Notes under the pieces: model-generated
What the model saw: the letters and a program-made list of their open reading frames with translations, nothing else
Told to the model about the DNA's origin: nothing
Databases searched by the model: none
Shown: positions 10,321 through 18,926 of the stretch, in pieces
Numbering within the stretch: the stretch's first letter is position 1
Layout of the letters: each line of letters starts with the position of its first letter
Program-made: the position numbers and the translations under genes
Source of the DNA: Anaerolineae bacterium
GTDB lineage: Bacteria > Chloroflexota > Anaerolineae > Aggregatilineales > Phototrophicaceae
Assembly (NCBI GenBank): GCA_022820125.1
Contig: JAJEGA010000090.1
Location: 38,911 to 102,910, forward strand
Reading direction: 5' to 3'
DNA length: 64,000 bases

Positions 10321-11043
10321 ATGCACACAAGCATCAAGGGCAAAACTGCGGTTATCAGCGGCGCCAGCCACGGCTTGGGGCAGGCAGTTGCCCTGAAGCT
10401 GGCGGCGCTCGGCGCTCACACCGTCTTGCTCGCCCGCCGATTGGATCCACTGACCGATACGGCTGAGGCGATCCGAGCGGGCGGGGGCAAAGCGACAACT
10501 TATACTTGCGATGTTTCCGATTCGGCTCAAGTTCGAGCGACCGCCGCGGGGATTCAAGACAAATTCGGCGCGGTTGATATCCTCATCAACAACGCCGGCA
10601 TTCCCGCGCCCCGCAGCTTTGTGGAAACGGATTTCGCCGCTTGGGACGAGGTCATTGGCGTCAATCTCTCCGGCGTCTTTTACCTCACGCGCGCCTTGTG
10701 GGATTGCCTTGTCAGCGCCGAATCGGCTTCTGTCATCAACATATCCGGCACGGCTGGTTTGCGCGGCGGCGGCAGCCCGGCTTATGGCGGCTCAAAGTTT
10801 GGCTTGACGGGCTTGAACTATGCCATCGCCGAAGCGGGGAAAGCGCACGGCATCCGCGCGACCATTCTCTACCCGGGCGGCATGGACACCGGCTGGCGCG
10901 GCGCGCCCATCGGCGAGCTGCCTCGCAGCCAGAGCATGGATCCGGCAGTCGTCGCGGACATGGTCGCCCATTTGGCTGCCAGCCCGCCGGAATTTGTCGT
11001 CAATGAAGCGGTGCTCAATCCGCTTGATCACCCTTTCATGTAA
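10321..11043 (+). CDS. Short-chain dehydrogenase/reductase
   Basis: A 240-residue classical SDR oxidoreductase using NAD(P)H in the cytoplasm. The Rossmann glycine motif SGASHGLG is near residue 14, LINNAG near 90, the catalytic serine in NISGTAG, and the YGGSK tyrosine-lysine pair near 155. PGGMDTGW follows strand 6. An arginine pair (LLARRLD) after the second strand would fit NADP preference (inference). An in-frame TTG lies 12 nt upstream; I prefer ATG 10321. It is followed after 10 nt by an Ldh2-type dehydrogenase, so the two oxidoreductases probably act on one pathway. The substrate is unknown. Confidence 0.88.
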   Translation: MHTSIKGKTAVISGASHGLGQAVALKLAALGAHTVLLARRLDPLTDTAEAIRAGGGKATTYTCDVSDSAQVRATAAGIQDKFGAVDILINNAGIPAPRSFVETDFAAWDEVIGVNLSGVFYLTRALWDCLVSAESASVINISGTAGLRGGGSPAYGGSKFGLTGLNYAIAEAGKAHGIRATILYPGGMDTGWRGAPIGELPRSQSMDPAVVADMVAHLAASPPEFVVNEAVLNPLDHPFM

Positions 11044-11053
11044 GGCAGCGCTA

Positions 11054-12121
11054 ATGGCATACGAAGTAAGAGACGCGTCGCTGGTCAACTTCTACTCGCT
11101 GGAAACGCTCAGGTCCTTCGCTGACGCTTATATTCGCGGCTTGGGCGCCACGTCCGAAGAAGCCGCTATCATCAGCGATGGCTTGATGACGGCATCGCGA
11201 TGGTGGCACCCGGGGCAGGGTCAAGGCTTGGAGAAACTCTTCCGTTATACGCGGCGCGTTTCCAATGGCGGCATCCTGCCAGACGCGCCCATGACCTGGC
11301 TCGTCGACGCGCCCGCCTATGCCCTGCTGGACGCGGCCAAAGGCTTCGGTTATGTCGCCGCCCACCGCGCCATGATCCGCGCGGTCGAAAAAGCCAAGGT
11401 CAGCGGCATCGCCATGGTCGGCGTGCGCCACAGCAACCACTTCGGCATCGCCGGCTACCATGCCTTGACCGCAGCCAAAGCCGGCTTGATCGGCTGGTCT
11501 TGCACAAACGCCGCCGCCGAAATGGCGCCCTGGGGCTCGGCGAAAGTTGTCCTGGGCACCAACCCCTGGGGCATTGCCATCCCGCGCAGCAGCGACCATG
11601 CCATCGTCCTTGATATGGCGCTCACCATGTCCGGCAAAGGCATGATGCGCTGGTACGAACGCGAGAACCGCCCGATGCCCGATAACTGGGCGCTGACGCC
11701 GGAGGGTCAAATCACCACCGATCCTGCGGCAGCCATGGCCGGACCGCTGCTGCCAATTGGCGAATACAAAGGCTATGGGCTGAGCCTCTTCACTGATGCG
11801 CTCGCGGGGGTGATGACGGGCGCGCTCTTCGGGCTGGATGTCTTTCAGGACGATCAGAACTTTGATGTCGGCCACATGATGATCGCCATCAACCCGGCTG
11901 CGCTGCTGCCCGCCGCTGAATTCGACAGGCGGCTGGAAGAGCTGGTCGGCCAAGTGAAAGGCGCGGAGCCGATTGATCCCGCGCGACCTGTCATGCTGCC
12001 GGGCGAAGTCGAATTCCGCCGTATGCGCGAGCGGGGCGAAAGCGGCATACCGGTCTCGCGCGAAACCGTGGCGCAATTGCGTGAACTGGCGGCTGATATC
12101 GATGTCGCTTGCGAGCTGTAA
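11054..12121 (+). CDS. Malate/L-lactate dehydrogenase family (Ldh2-type) oxidoreductase
   Basis: A 355-residue NAD(P)-dependent dehydrogenase of the Ldh2/MdhA family, which is unrelated to Rossmann lactate dehydrogenases. Members oxidise 2-hydroxy acids such as malate, (S)-sulfolactate and ureidoglycolate, or reduce cyclic imino acids (delta-1-piperideine-2-carboxylate). Family signatures are VRHSNHFGIAGYHAL with the catalytic histidine, a GTNPWGIAIP segment, LDMALTMSGKG and GEYKGYGLSLFTDALAG. The open frame extends further upstream, but that part overlaps the SDR gene. The ATG at 11054 matches the usual N-terminus. Given the ornithine-cyclodeaminase-like gene downstream, an imino-acid substrate is an attractive guess. 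Confidence 0.9.
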   Translation: MAYEVRDASLVNFYSLETLRSFADAYIRGLGATSEEAAIISDGLMTASRWWHPGQGQGLEKLFRYTRRVSNGGILPDAPMTWLVDAPAYALLDAAKGFGYVAAHRAMIRAVEKAKVSGIAMVGVRHSNHFGIAGYHALTAAKAGLIGWSCTNAAAEMAPWGSAKVVLGTNPWGIAIPRSSDHAIVLDMALTMSGKGMMRWYERENRPMPDNWALTPEGQITTDPAAAMAGPLLPIGEYKGYGLSLFTDALAGVMTGALFGLDVFQDDQNFDVGHMMIAINPAALLPAAEFDRRLEELVGQVKGAEPIDPARPVMLPGEVEFRRMRERGESGIPVSRETVAQLRELAADIDVACEL

Positions 12122-12142
12122 ACCAGCAGGGCTGGGTAGAAT

Positions 12143-12171
12143 TTGAGCAATAGCAGTTCAATCGCTACAAT
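12143..12171 (+). promoter_or_regulatory. Sigma-70-like promoter before the S9 peptidase
   Basis: TTGAGC (12143-12148), a 17-nt spacer and TACAAT (12166-12171) lie about 40 nt before the peptidase ATG. The position is in a clean intergenic gap. Assigned by consensus only. Confidence 0.5.
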
Positions 12172-12211
12172 AATATCTGCGAATTAGTTCCAATTATTCG
12201 AGGACAATTTC

Positions 12212-14233
12212 ATGAATCATGGCAACAGCGCAGCAGTCAACCGCCGCCGGGGCCTCATCCCCGAAGACCTGATGAAGTTCAGTTGGCTGGCTGAACTCGC
12301 GATCGCCCCCGACGCCTCGCAAATCGCCTATACCGTTCGCCGCCCGCAGGGGCCTTCAAACGGCTACCTGTGTCATCTTTACCTGCACGACCTGCGCAGC
12401 GACAGCGCCAGCAGGCTCACCGATGGCGAATGTCAAGTCTCGTCCATCGCCTGGAGCCGCGATAGCAGCCGCCTGGCTTATTCGCAGAGCGACGCCGATG
12501 GCGATTCCGTCCGCGTAATCGAAGTAGAAGACGACTTGGAAGCGATCTATCCAACTGACGGCATGCCCATGTCCGGTCTCGGCTGGTCGGCTGACGGCAG
12601 CAAACTGGTCGGCGCGCGCTGGACGCCGATGCGCTCCGCCGATGACAGGGGGGCCGCGCCCGGCATTCCCCAACCCACCATCAAGGTGGTCCGCCGCTTG
12701 CGCTACAAGCAGGATGGCGTCGGCTGGGTGCACGACAAGTTCAAGCAGATCTGGGTGCTGGAGCTGGAGACGGGCGATTTCGCACAAGTCACCCACAGCG
12801 AATGCGATTATTCCGAGCCTAGCTGGAGCAACAGCGGCGAGCGGATCGCCTTCATCGGCATGGCGCGGGAACAGAATACGCCGCTCGGCTATGGGCAGAT
12901 TCTCACCTGCGATTATCCCGCTGGCGAACCGGATCTGCTCATCCCTGATTGGCAAGGCACCGCCGCCAGCCCGGTTTGGGGCGCCGATGACCAATACATC
13001 GCCTTCGCGGGCCATAACAAGCCGCCGCCGGTCAATCGCCGCAACTTTTGGCAGCCGCATCTGGCTGATGTCGCCGCCCGCAAAGCCTGGAAACTCGGCG
13101 CCGATATCGATGAAGAAGTCGGCAACTATTCGGTCGCCGATCAGCGTGTGAGCTTGTCCAATGTCACCATGAAATGGGCGCCCGGCGATGAGTGGATCTA
13201 TTTCCTGCTCACGGAACAGGGCGCGGCCAATCTCTTCCGCATCAACACCGCGGGCGAATACGAAGGCCTCATCAGCGGCGACAGCATCACCTTTGAATAC
13301 AGCCCAGCTGCCGGCAGCATCGCCGCCTACGGCCAAGCCAACCCCGCCAACCCCGGCGATCTCTTCATTTGGAACAATGGCGAATCGCGCAAGCTGACCA
13401 ATCTTAATCCCTGGCTGCGCGACCATGAGCTGTCGCCGCCAGAGAGCTACTGGTATGACGGCGTCGATGGCGCCAAAGTCCACGCCTGGATTATCAAGCC
13501 GCTCAACTATGAAGAGGGCAAAGCCTACCCGCATGTTCAATACGTGCATTGCTCGATGTTCGGCTGGGACTTCAATCACGAGTTCCAAGTCTACGCCAAC
13601 GCCGGTTACACGGTCGCCTATTTCAACCAGCGCGGCACCACCGCCGGTTACGGCCAAGCCTGGACCAAAGCCAGCGAGGGCGATCAAGGCGGCGCCGAAT
13701 ATGACGAAATCATGCTGGGCGTCGATGAGCTGGTTTCGCGCCCCTACATCGACGGAGCGCGCATGGGCGTCACCGGCGGCAGCTGCGGCGGCTTCATGAC
13801 CAACTGGGTCGTCGGTCATACCGATCGCTTCGCCGCGGCTGTCACGCAGCGCTCGATCGTCAATCAGATCAGCTTTTTCGGCACATCCGATATTGGCCCC
13901 GAGTGCACCGGCGGCGAGACGCGCACCGATCCCTGGCTCGACCTGGAGAGCAGTTGGGCGCAATCGCCCGTCGCCTATATCGACAATGTCAACACCCCCC
14001 TGCTCATCATCCACAGCGACGAAGATCACCGCTGCGCCCTGGAGCAAGCCGAGCAGATGTTCGCCGCCCTGCGCTGGCGCGGCAAGCCGGTTGAGCTGGT
14101 CATCTTTGAAGGCGAGAATCACGGCCTCTCGCGCGGCGGGCGCCCCGGCAACCGCATCGAACGCCAGCACCGCATCCTTGGCTGGTTCAAGAAATATCTG
14201 GGGACCCATGCGGTCAACCTGGAATCGGTGTAG
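12212..14233 (+). CDS. S9 family serine peptidase (acylaminoacyl-peptidase-like)
   Basis: A 673-residue prolyl-oligopeptidase-family enzyme. An N-terminal beta-propeller (about 20-400, with WS/SPxW-type blades such as IAWSRDSSRLAYS) caps a C-terminal alpha/beta-hydrolase domain. The nucleophile lies in GGSCGGF (Ser about 524), the acid is in SDEDHRC (Asp about 605) and the histidine in GENHGLS (His about 637). The family removes N-acylated amino acids or short peptides from peptide N-termini. No signal peptide is visible, so it is probably cytoplasmic and acts on imported peptides. The stop codon TAG (14231-14233) lies inside the first copy of a 27-bp palindromic repeat, so insertion of that element may have set the present C-terminus. 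Confidence 0.93.
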   Translation: MNHGNSAAVNRRRGLIPEDLMKFSWLAELAIAPDASQIAYTVRRPQGPSNGYLCHLYLHDLRSDSASRLTDGECQVSSIAWSRDSSRLAYSQSDADGDSVRVIEVEDDLEAIYPTDGMPMSGLGWSADGSKLVGARWTPMRSADDRGAAPGIPQPTIKVVRRLRYKQDGVGWVHDKFKQIWVLELETGDFAQVTHSECDYSEPSWSNSGERIAFIGMAREQNTPLGYGQILTCDYPAGEPDLLIPDWQGTAASPVWGADDQYIAFAGHNKPPPVNRRNFWQPHLADVAARKAWKLGADIDEEVGNYSVADQRVSLSNVTMKWAPGDEWIYFLLTEQGAANLFRINTAGEYEGLISGDSITFEYSPAAGSIAAYGQANPANPGDLFIWNNGESRKLTNLNPWLRDHELSPPESYWYDGVDGAKVHAWIIKPLNYEEGKAYPHVQYVHCSMFGWDFNHEFQVYANAGYTVAYFNQRGTTAGYGQAWTKASEGDQGGAEYDEIMLGVDELVSRPYIDGARMGVTGGSCGGFMTNWVVGHTDRFAAAVTQRSIVNQISFFGTSDIGPECTGGETRTDPWLDLESSWAQSPVAYIDNVNTPLLIIHSDEDHRCALEQAEQMFAALRWRGKPVELVIFEGENHGLSRGGRPGNRIERQHRILGWFKKYLGTHAVNLESV

Positions 14234-14381
14234 GGGCTGCCCATCGGGTCGCCCGCATGAAAATCGAATCTGTAGGGGCTGCCCACTGGATCGCCCGCAA
14301 AACAATCGAATCTGTAGGGGCTACCCATCGGGTCGCCCACAAGAGAAACAATAAGTAGGGGCTGCCCATCGGGTCGCCCGC
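14230..14381 (+). repeat. Four-copy array of the REP-like 27-bp palindrome (family A)
   Basis: Copies at 14230-14256, 14272-14298, 14314-14340 and 14355-14381, a period of 41-42 bp with AT-rich 14-15-bp spacers that resemble each other. Each runs GTAGGGGCTRCCCAT then CGGGTCGCCCGC with small changes. The palindromic core in the best copies elsewhere is GGGCGACCC/GGGTCGCCC. The array ends just before the AAGGAG ribosome-binding site of the next gene. Confidence 0.9.
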
Positions 14382-14399
14382 CAAAAAAGGAGAATATCT

Positions 14400-15437
14400 A
14401 TGTTACAAGTAGGCAATCTATCGGCAAAACCCGGGGAGAAAACCTTCGGCTATCTCGAGACCGCTCAATCGCGCTCCGGCATGCGGCTGGATATCCCCGT
14501 CCACCTCATCGCCGGCGCCGAGCCCGGTCCAACGCTGATGCTGCAAGGCGCCATCCACGGCGCAGAAATCATCGGCTCCATCGCCATCCTCGACTTCGTG
14601 GCGAAAGCCGACCCCAGCGCCATCCGCGGCAACGTGATTGCCGCGCCGGTCGTCAATCGCGCGGGCTTCGAAATGGGCACGCGCGGCTCCCTTGTCGATG
14701 AAAAGGACATCAGCCGGCTCTTCCCCGGCAAAAAAGACGGCAGCGTCTCCGACCAAACCGCCTATATCTATTTCAATGAATGCATCGCCCAAGCCGATGT
14801 GCTGATCGACTTCCACGCCGGCGCCCGCACCGCTTATGAGCGCTATGTCTTGTTCACCGCCGAATATGACTCGAACAAACTGACGCTGATGGAACAGCGG
14901 CGGCGCAAGCTGGTGGTCGCCTTTGGGCTGGATCAAGCGGCTTTCTTCCCGCCTGGCACCTTCGGCAGCGGCGCGTCCAAAGTCGCCATTGAAGAAGCCG
15001 ACACGCTGCAGATCACGCTGGAATTCGGCGGCGGCACCGGCTGGCATCATAATGGCGAAGACAACGTGCGCGACGCCGAGCGCGGCATCTGGAACATCCT
15101 GAAAGCGATGGGCATGATGGAAGGCGAGCTCGAAGCTGACGGTCCCCTCTGCACCGTCTACGAAGCGGGCGTCGTCATCTGGAAACCGGCCGTCGATGGC
15201 CTTTTCATCCGCGACGCCAAATTCAAAGATGAACTCAAAGAAGGCGATGTTTACGGACGCCTGGTCGATCCCTACACCGGCGAATTGCTGGCGGAGATGC
15301 CGACGCCCAAAGACGGCATCGTCATCCCCAGCGGCCAGGAATGGCCCACCGTCGGCGCCACCTCCATCGGCATCCTCGGCAATATCGACCGCATCGAAGA
15401 CCGCCGCACGATGGACATGTCCGTCTCGTTCGATTAA
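14400..15437 (+). CDS. Succinylglutamate desuccinylase/aspartoacylase family hydrolase
   Basis: A 345-residue M14-like zinc amidohydrolase of the AstE/AspA group, which removes an acyl group from N-acyl amino acids. Zinc ligands are visible as H and E in GAIHGAE (near residue 58) and H in IDFHAGA (near residue 140). The arginine-containing segment NRAGFEMGTRG corresponds to substrate-carboxylate binding. The C-terminal part (after about 255) is the usual beta-rich domain (VVIWKPAVDGLF). The AAGGAG box sits 9 nt before the ATG, right after a four-copy palindrome array. A related gene with altered zinc ligands follows after 154 nt. The likely role is deacylation of imported N-acyl amino acids; the acyl group is not known. 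Confidence 0.88.
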   Translation: MLQVGNLSAKPGEKTFGYLETAQSRSGMRLDIPVHLIAGAEPGPTLMLQGAIHGAEIIGSIAILDFVAKADPSAIRGNVIAAPVVNRAGFEMGTRGSLVDEKDISRLFPGKKDGSVSDQTAYIYFNECIAQADVLIDFHAGARTAYERYVLFTAEYDSNKLTLMEQRRRKLVVAFGLDQAAFFPPGTFGSGASKVAIEEADTLQITLEFGGGTGWHHNGEDNVRDAERGIWNILKAMGMMEGELEADGPLCTVYEAGVVIWKPAVDGLFIRDAKFKDELKEGDVYGRLVDPYTGELLAEMPTPKDGIVIPSGQEWPTVGATSIGILGNIDRIEDRRTMDMSVSFD

Positions 15438-15463
15438 CACGTAGGTACGATATGACCAAAACC

Positions 15464-15570
15464 GTAGGGGCGACCTATCGGGTCGACCGCCAACGCGCCA
15501 ATTGTAGGGGCTACCCACTGGGTCGCCCGCACGACATGAAACTGTAGGGGCTACCCATTGGGTCGCCCGC
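15464..15570 (+). repeat. Three-copy array of family A palindromes
   Basis: Copies at 15464-15490, 15504-15530 and 15544-15570 (period 40 bp) fill the gap between the two aspartoacylase-like genes. The array ends 7 nt before the AAAGGAG box of the next gene. Confidence 0.88.
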
Positions 15571-15591
15571 CACAAAGGAGAACACACCCAA

Positions 15592-16575
15592 ATGAAACTC
15601 GGAAACATAGAAGCGGCCGCCGGCGAAAAAGCCTATGGCTTCTTCAAAACCGGCGAAACGCACGGGCGCTTCCCCGTCCACATCCCGCTGCATATCGTCA
15701 ACGGCGCCAATGATGGGCCCACCCTGGTCGTGCAAGCAGGCGCCAGCGGGCTCGAAATTGAACCGTCGCTGATCCTGCCGCATGTCGTTAACGAGCTCGA
15801 TCCAGCCGCAATCAGCGGAACCTTGATCTTGGCGCCGCTGATGAATACCTCCGGCTTTGAATTCGCAAGTGTCAACAGCGTCTACGATGACAAGCATCTC
15901 AATCAGGTCGGCCGCGGCGACGCCAACGGCAGCGTCAGCGAGCAGTTGGTTGATGCCTATTATCAGGCGGCGATCGCCAATGCCGACGCCCTACTCGATA
16001 TCCGCACGGGCTCGCAGTGGAGCTACCATCATTTCGCCGGCGTGAATGACGAGGGCGATGTGGAAGCGTCAAAGGCGCTGGCGATTGCGCTGGGATTGCC
16101 GCAGGTCGTGCTTGGCAAAGACCAATATAACTCGATGGCGCAGGAAGCGGCGCGCGCGGGCAAAGCGGTGGCGGTGGCTTTCATCGGCGGCGGACCGGGC
16201 TTGCGCGATTATCGCGATCAAGACCTGGGCCGGATGCGCAAAGCCACGCTTAACGCCATGCGCCACCTGGGCATGCTCGGCGGCGCCCCCGAATCCGATG
16301 TCGATAGCGTCGCGGTCCTGCGGGAGCACACGCTGATAACGCCGACCGGCGAACGCGGCTTCACCTTCATGGACAAAAGCCTGCGCGGTCAACAAGTGAA
16401 TGCGGGCGATGTGCTTGGTTACGTGCGGCATCCCTTCTCCGGCGAGACCATTGAGCAGATCAAGGCGCCCCGGGGAGGCATCATGGCGCACGCCGGCGCT
16501 TCCTGGCCCGTCCCGCCGGAAGACGAAATCCTCGCGATAATCGGCGATCTGGTCGAAGAAGTCGAGATTGGATAA
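15592..16575 (+). CDS. Aspartoacylase-like protein with lost zinc ligands
   Basis: A 327-residue homologue of the preceding gene. The equivalent of GAIHGAE reads GASGLE (His to Ser), the equivalent of IDFHAG reads LDIRTG (His to Arg), and NRAGFE has become NTSGFE. Two of three zinc ligands are therefore gone, while overall fold segments such as GPTLVVQAGASG, APLMNTSGFEF and the C-terminal GERGFTFMDKSLRG are kept. Either the reaction needs no zinc or the protein is a binding or regulatory partner of its active neighbour (inference). Succinylglutamate-desuccinylase-family proteins with degenerate sites are common in amino-acid-catabolism operons. It follows a palindrome array with an AAAGGAG box before the ATG. 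Confidence 0.8.
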   Translation: MKLGNIEAAAGEKAYGFFKTGETHGRFPVHIPLHIVNGANDGPTLVVQAGASGLEIEPSLILPHVVNELDPAAISGTLILAPLMNTSGFEFASVNSVYDDKHLNQVGRGDANGSVSEQLVDAYYQAAIANADALLDIRTGSQWSYHHFAGVNDEGDVEASKALAIALGLPQVVLGKDQYNSMAQEAARAGKAVAVAFIGGGPGLRDYRDQDLGRMRKATLNAMRHLGMLGGAPESDVDSVAVLREHTLITPTGERGFTFMDKSLRGQQVNAGDVLGYVRHPFSGETIEQIKAPRGGIMAHAGASWPVPPEDEILAIIGDLVEEVEIG

Positions 16576-16602
16576 CAACTCTGGCAAGACGCAATAGACA
16601 AT

Positions 16603-16629
16603 GCAGGGGCGGCTTAGCCGGTCGCCCGC
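16603..16629 (+). repeat. Family A palindrome, diverged copy
   Basis: GCAGGGGCGGC...GCCGGTCGCCCGC. It contains the upstream in-frame ATG at 16601, which is therefore unlikely to be the start of the MFS gene. Confidence 0.7.
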
Positions 16630-16651
16630 AGTTAAATCAGGCGAACCCCCA

Positions 16652-17872
16652 ATGATCCTCGCCATCTGGAACCGCAGCAGCTTCCGCGTGAGCGTGTACC
16701 GCTGGTATTGGGCGGCAAACGTGCTGGTGCATATCACCTACCTGCTGCAAGCGGTCGCCCTCGGCTGGCACATGCTGGAAGTGACTGGCTCGCCCTTTCA
16801 GGTGGGCTTGGTCGCCTTCGCCTATGGCTTGCCGCTGTTATTGATCGCGCCATTTTCCGGGCTGGTCGCCGACCGCATGAAACGGCAATGGGTGGTGCAA
16901 GGGGCGGTCGCCGCCGCCGTGCTGACCTCGGCCGGCCTGGCGCTGCTGGCGCGTGCGGGCGCGAACGAACCGCTTGCGCTGCTGGCCGCTTCTTTTCTGC
17001 TTGGGGGCACTTTCGCCTTTTACGCGCCGGCGCGCATGGCATTGCTGCCGAACCTGGTGCCTGACGCCATGGTCTTTAACGCCACCACGCTCAGTTATTC
17101 CGGCACGCGCTTGATGGGGTTCTTCGGGCCCGTCCTGGCCGGCTATCTCTTGCAATTTACCGACATCTTCGTCACCTTCTGCGTCCAGACCGCGCTCTAT
17201 GCCATCGGCGCCGCCCTGTATCTAAAAGCGACGCATTTCCTGCCCAGCCCCAAACGGAAAGCCGGCGCGCATGGCAGCTTCCTGCAAGGCTTCGCCGAAA
17301 TCAGCGCGTATTTTCAGCGCAACCGGGCGCTGCTTGCCCTGCTCATTTTGAGTTTGGTCTTCGTGCCAGTTGGCATGCCCTACCAAAAGCTCATGCCCAT
17401 TTTCGTCGCCCAGGCGCTTAACGAAGGCCCGGCCGCGCTCGGGCTGCTGGTGGGCAGCGCCAGCCTGGGCTCGGCGTTATCCGGCTTCGCGGTCGTCGTC
17501 GTGGGCGATGTCTATCCCAAAGGCAAAGCGATCCTGCTCTTTTCCAGTTTCTTCGGCTTGGGCATGGTCATCTTCGCCTTCATTCGGCAGCCCTTGATCG
17601 CGCTTGGCTGGATATTCCTGGTCGGCGTCGCCTCCGGCGTCTTCCTTACTTTGATCAACGCCCTGCTCTTGACGCAGTTGCCCGATGAACTGCGCGGGCG
17701 CACGATGAGCCTTTGGGGGATGGTCTGGGGTTTGATTCCGCTGACGACCTTGGCGGCGGGCACTGTCGCCGAATTCTGGAATATTTCCGTCGTGCTGGTT
17801 TTCGCCGGCGCCTGCGTCAGCTTGACCTGCATCAGCCTTTGGGCGCGGCGCTCGCCGCTGCTTGAACTGTAG
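16652..17872 (+). CDS. MFS transporter (EntS-like subfamily)
   Basis: A 406-residue major-facilitator carrier with about 12 hydrophobic helices. The typical segment between helices 2 and 3 is GLVADRMKRQ, and LEVTGSPFQVGLVAFAYGLPLLL lies in helices 1-2, as in the enterobactin-exporter/MFS_3 group. I place the start at ATG 16652 (MILAIWNRSSF), because the longer frame begins inside a palindromic repeat. It is followed after 9 nt by the ornithine-cyclodeaminase-like gene, so it probably moves a substrate or product of that pathway, perhaps as an exporter. The cargo is not identifiable. Confidence 0.87.
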   Translation: MILAIWNRSSFRVSVYRWYWAANVLVHITYLLQAVALGWHMLEVTGSPFQVGLVAFAYGLPLLLIAPFSGLVADRMKRQWVVQGAVAAAVLTSAGLALLARAGANEPLALLAASFLLGGTFAFYAPARMALLPNLVPDAMVFNATTLSYSGTRLMGFFGPVLAGYLLQFTDIFVTFCVQTALYAIGAALYLKATHFLPSPKRKAGAHGSFLQGFAEISAYFQRNRALLALLILSLVFVPVGMPYQKLMPIFVAQALNEGPAALGLLVGSASLGSALSGFAVVVVGDVYPKGKAILLFSSFFGLGMVIFAFIRQPLIALGWIFLVGVASGVFLTLINALLLTQLPDELRGRTMSLWGMVWGLIPLTTLAAGTVAEFWNISVVLVFAGACVSLTCISLWARRSPLLEL

Positions 17873-17881
17873 GAGCTCGTT

Positions 17882-18913
17882 ATGGTCTTGCTGCTGCGCA
17901 ATCACGAAATCCGTGGATTGATGGACCTGCCCGACTACATTGAGGCGGTGGAAGATGGCTATCGCGAATTCGGTGAGGGAAATGGCGCGGCTTTCCCGCG
18001 CGAGAACCTGTGGATCAAAGGCGAGCGAGCCGATAGTCATCGCGGGGGCCACTTGCCGGCGGGCAGCAAAGCCTCCTTCAAATTCAAGGGCGCGCTCTTG
18101 CCCGGGCTCGGCGGCGCTGGCTTAAACGCCTATACCGCGGGCTTGTCCCTTGGCTTGGAAACGTATATGTTCCTCTTCGACGCCCATACCGGCGCACTTG
18201 CCGCCATCATGGAGGTGCTCTACTTCGACTGGCTCAAGACCGCCGCCGTATCCGCGCTGGCGACGCGTTATCTCGCGCCGCCCGGCAGCTCGGTGTTGGC
18301 GCTCTTCGGCACGGGAAGGCACGCCCGCTCGCAGCTCTACGCTTTGACGCAGGTGGCGGCGATCAAGCGGGTGCAAGCCTATAGTAGAAATCCTGATAAG
18401 CGCCGCGCCTTCTGCGAAAAGATGTCGGCTGAACTGGGCATCGAGATGATCCCGGTCGATTCGCCCGAGGCGGCATTGGCGGAGGCCGACATCGTTGCCA
18501 CGATCACCACCTCGCCCGAGCCTGTCTTTGCTGGCGCCTCCCTGCCCGATAAACCCTTGCATATCAATGCCATGGGCGCCCATTATCCCTGGGTGCGCGA
18601 AATCGACGAACGCACGGTGGTCAACAGCCGCGTCTTCGTTGACGAAATCAAGCAGAGCTGGGCGGAAGAAGGCGAAATCATCATGCCGCTGGAAGCGGGC
18701 GCCATCAACAAATCGCATGTCATTGGCGACTTGGGCGCGCTGGCCGCCGGCAGCATACCCGCGCGCCTCGACGATACGAAATGGACGCTCTTTCTCTCCG
18801 GCGGAACAGGCATCGAAGATGTGTCCGTCGCCAGGCGACTCTATGATAAGGCCGTCGCGCGCGGCATCGGTACTGAGTTCCAATTTAATCGACCATACGA
18901 ATACGAATTGTAA
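17882..18913 (+). CDS. Ornithine cyclodeaminase / mu-crystallin family protein
   Basis: A 343-residue NAD(P)-binding protein of the OCD/mu-crystallin family, members of which convert ornithine to proline or reduce cyclic ketimines, or act as alanine or opine-type dehydrogenases. Visible are the family's DAHTGALAAIMEVLYFDWLKTAAVSALATRYLA-type block (abbreviated here by its ends DAHTGALAA and ATRYLA), the dinucleotide motif LFGTGRHARSQ, and a terminal GIEDVSVARRLYDKA helix. The ribosome-binding site GGAG lies 7 nt before ATG 17882. It is flanked by the MFS carrier and an M24 protein at 9 and 13 nt, so it is in a tight operon. The Ldh2-type gene at 11 kb would suit a shared imino-acid pathway (inference). 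Confidence 0.88.
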   Translation: MVLLLRNHEIRGLMDLPDYIEAVEDGYREFGEGNGAAFPRENLWIKGERADSHRGGHLPAGSKASFKFKGALLPGLGGAGLNAYTAGLSLGLETYMFLFDAHTGALAAIMEVLYFDWLKTAAVSALATRYLAPPGSSVLALFGTGRHARSQLYALTQVAAIKRVQAYSRNPDKRRAFCEKMSAELGIEMIPVDSPEAALAEADIVATITTSPEPVFAGASLPDKPLHINAMGAHYPWVREIDERTVVNSRVFVDEIKQSWAEEGEIIMPLEAGAINKSHVIGDLGALAAGSIPARLDDTKWTLFLSGGTGIEDVSVARRLYDKAVARGIGTEFQFNRPYEYEL

Positions 18914-18926
18914 GGAGAAGACAACC

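Noticed and set aside
10820..11053. 78-codon N-terminal extension of the Ldh2-type dehydrogenase
   Set aside because: It lies inside the SDR gene in another frame and lacks family sequence; ATG 11054 fits.
12356..14305. 649-residue open frame on the minus strand opposite the S9 peptidase
   Set aside because: It is a shadow of a GC-rich gene: no family motifs, no ribosome-binding site, and the plus strand has an intact catalytic triad.
14230..14381. CRISPR-like array: 27-bp repeats with 15-bp spacers
   Set aside because: The spacers are too short and resemble each other, the repeats vary, only four units exist, no cas genes are present and the same element is scattered singly through the window.
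16601..16651. Longer N-terminus of the MFS carrier
   Set aside because: The extra codons are translated palindrome sequence; MILAIWNRSSF from 16652 is the natural start.
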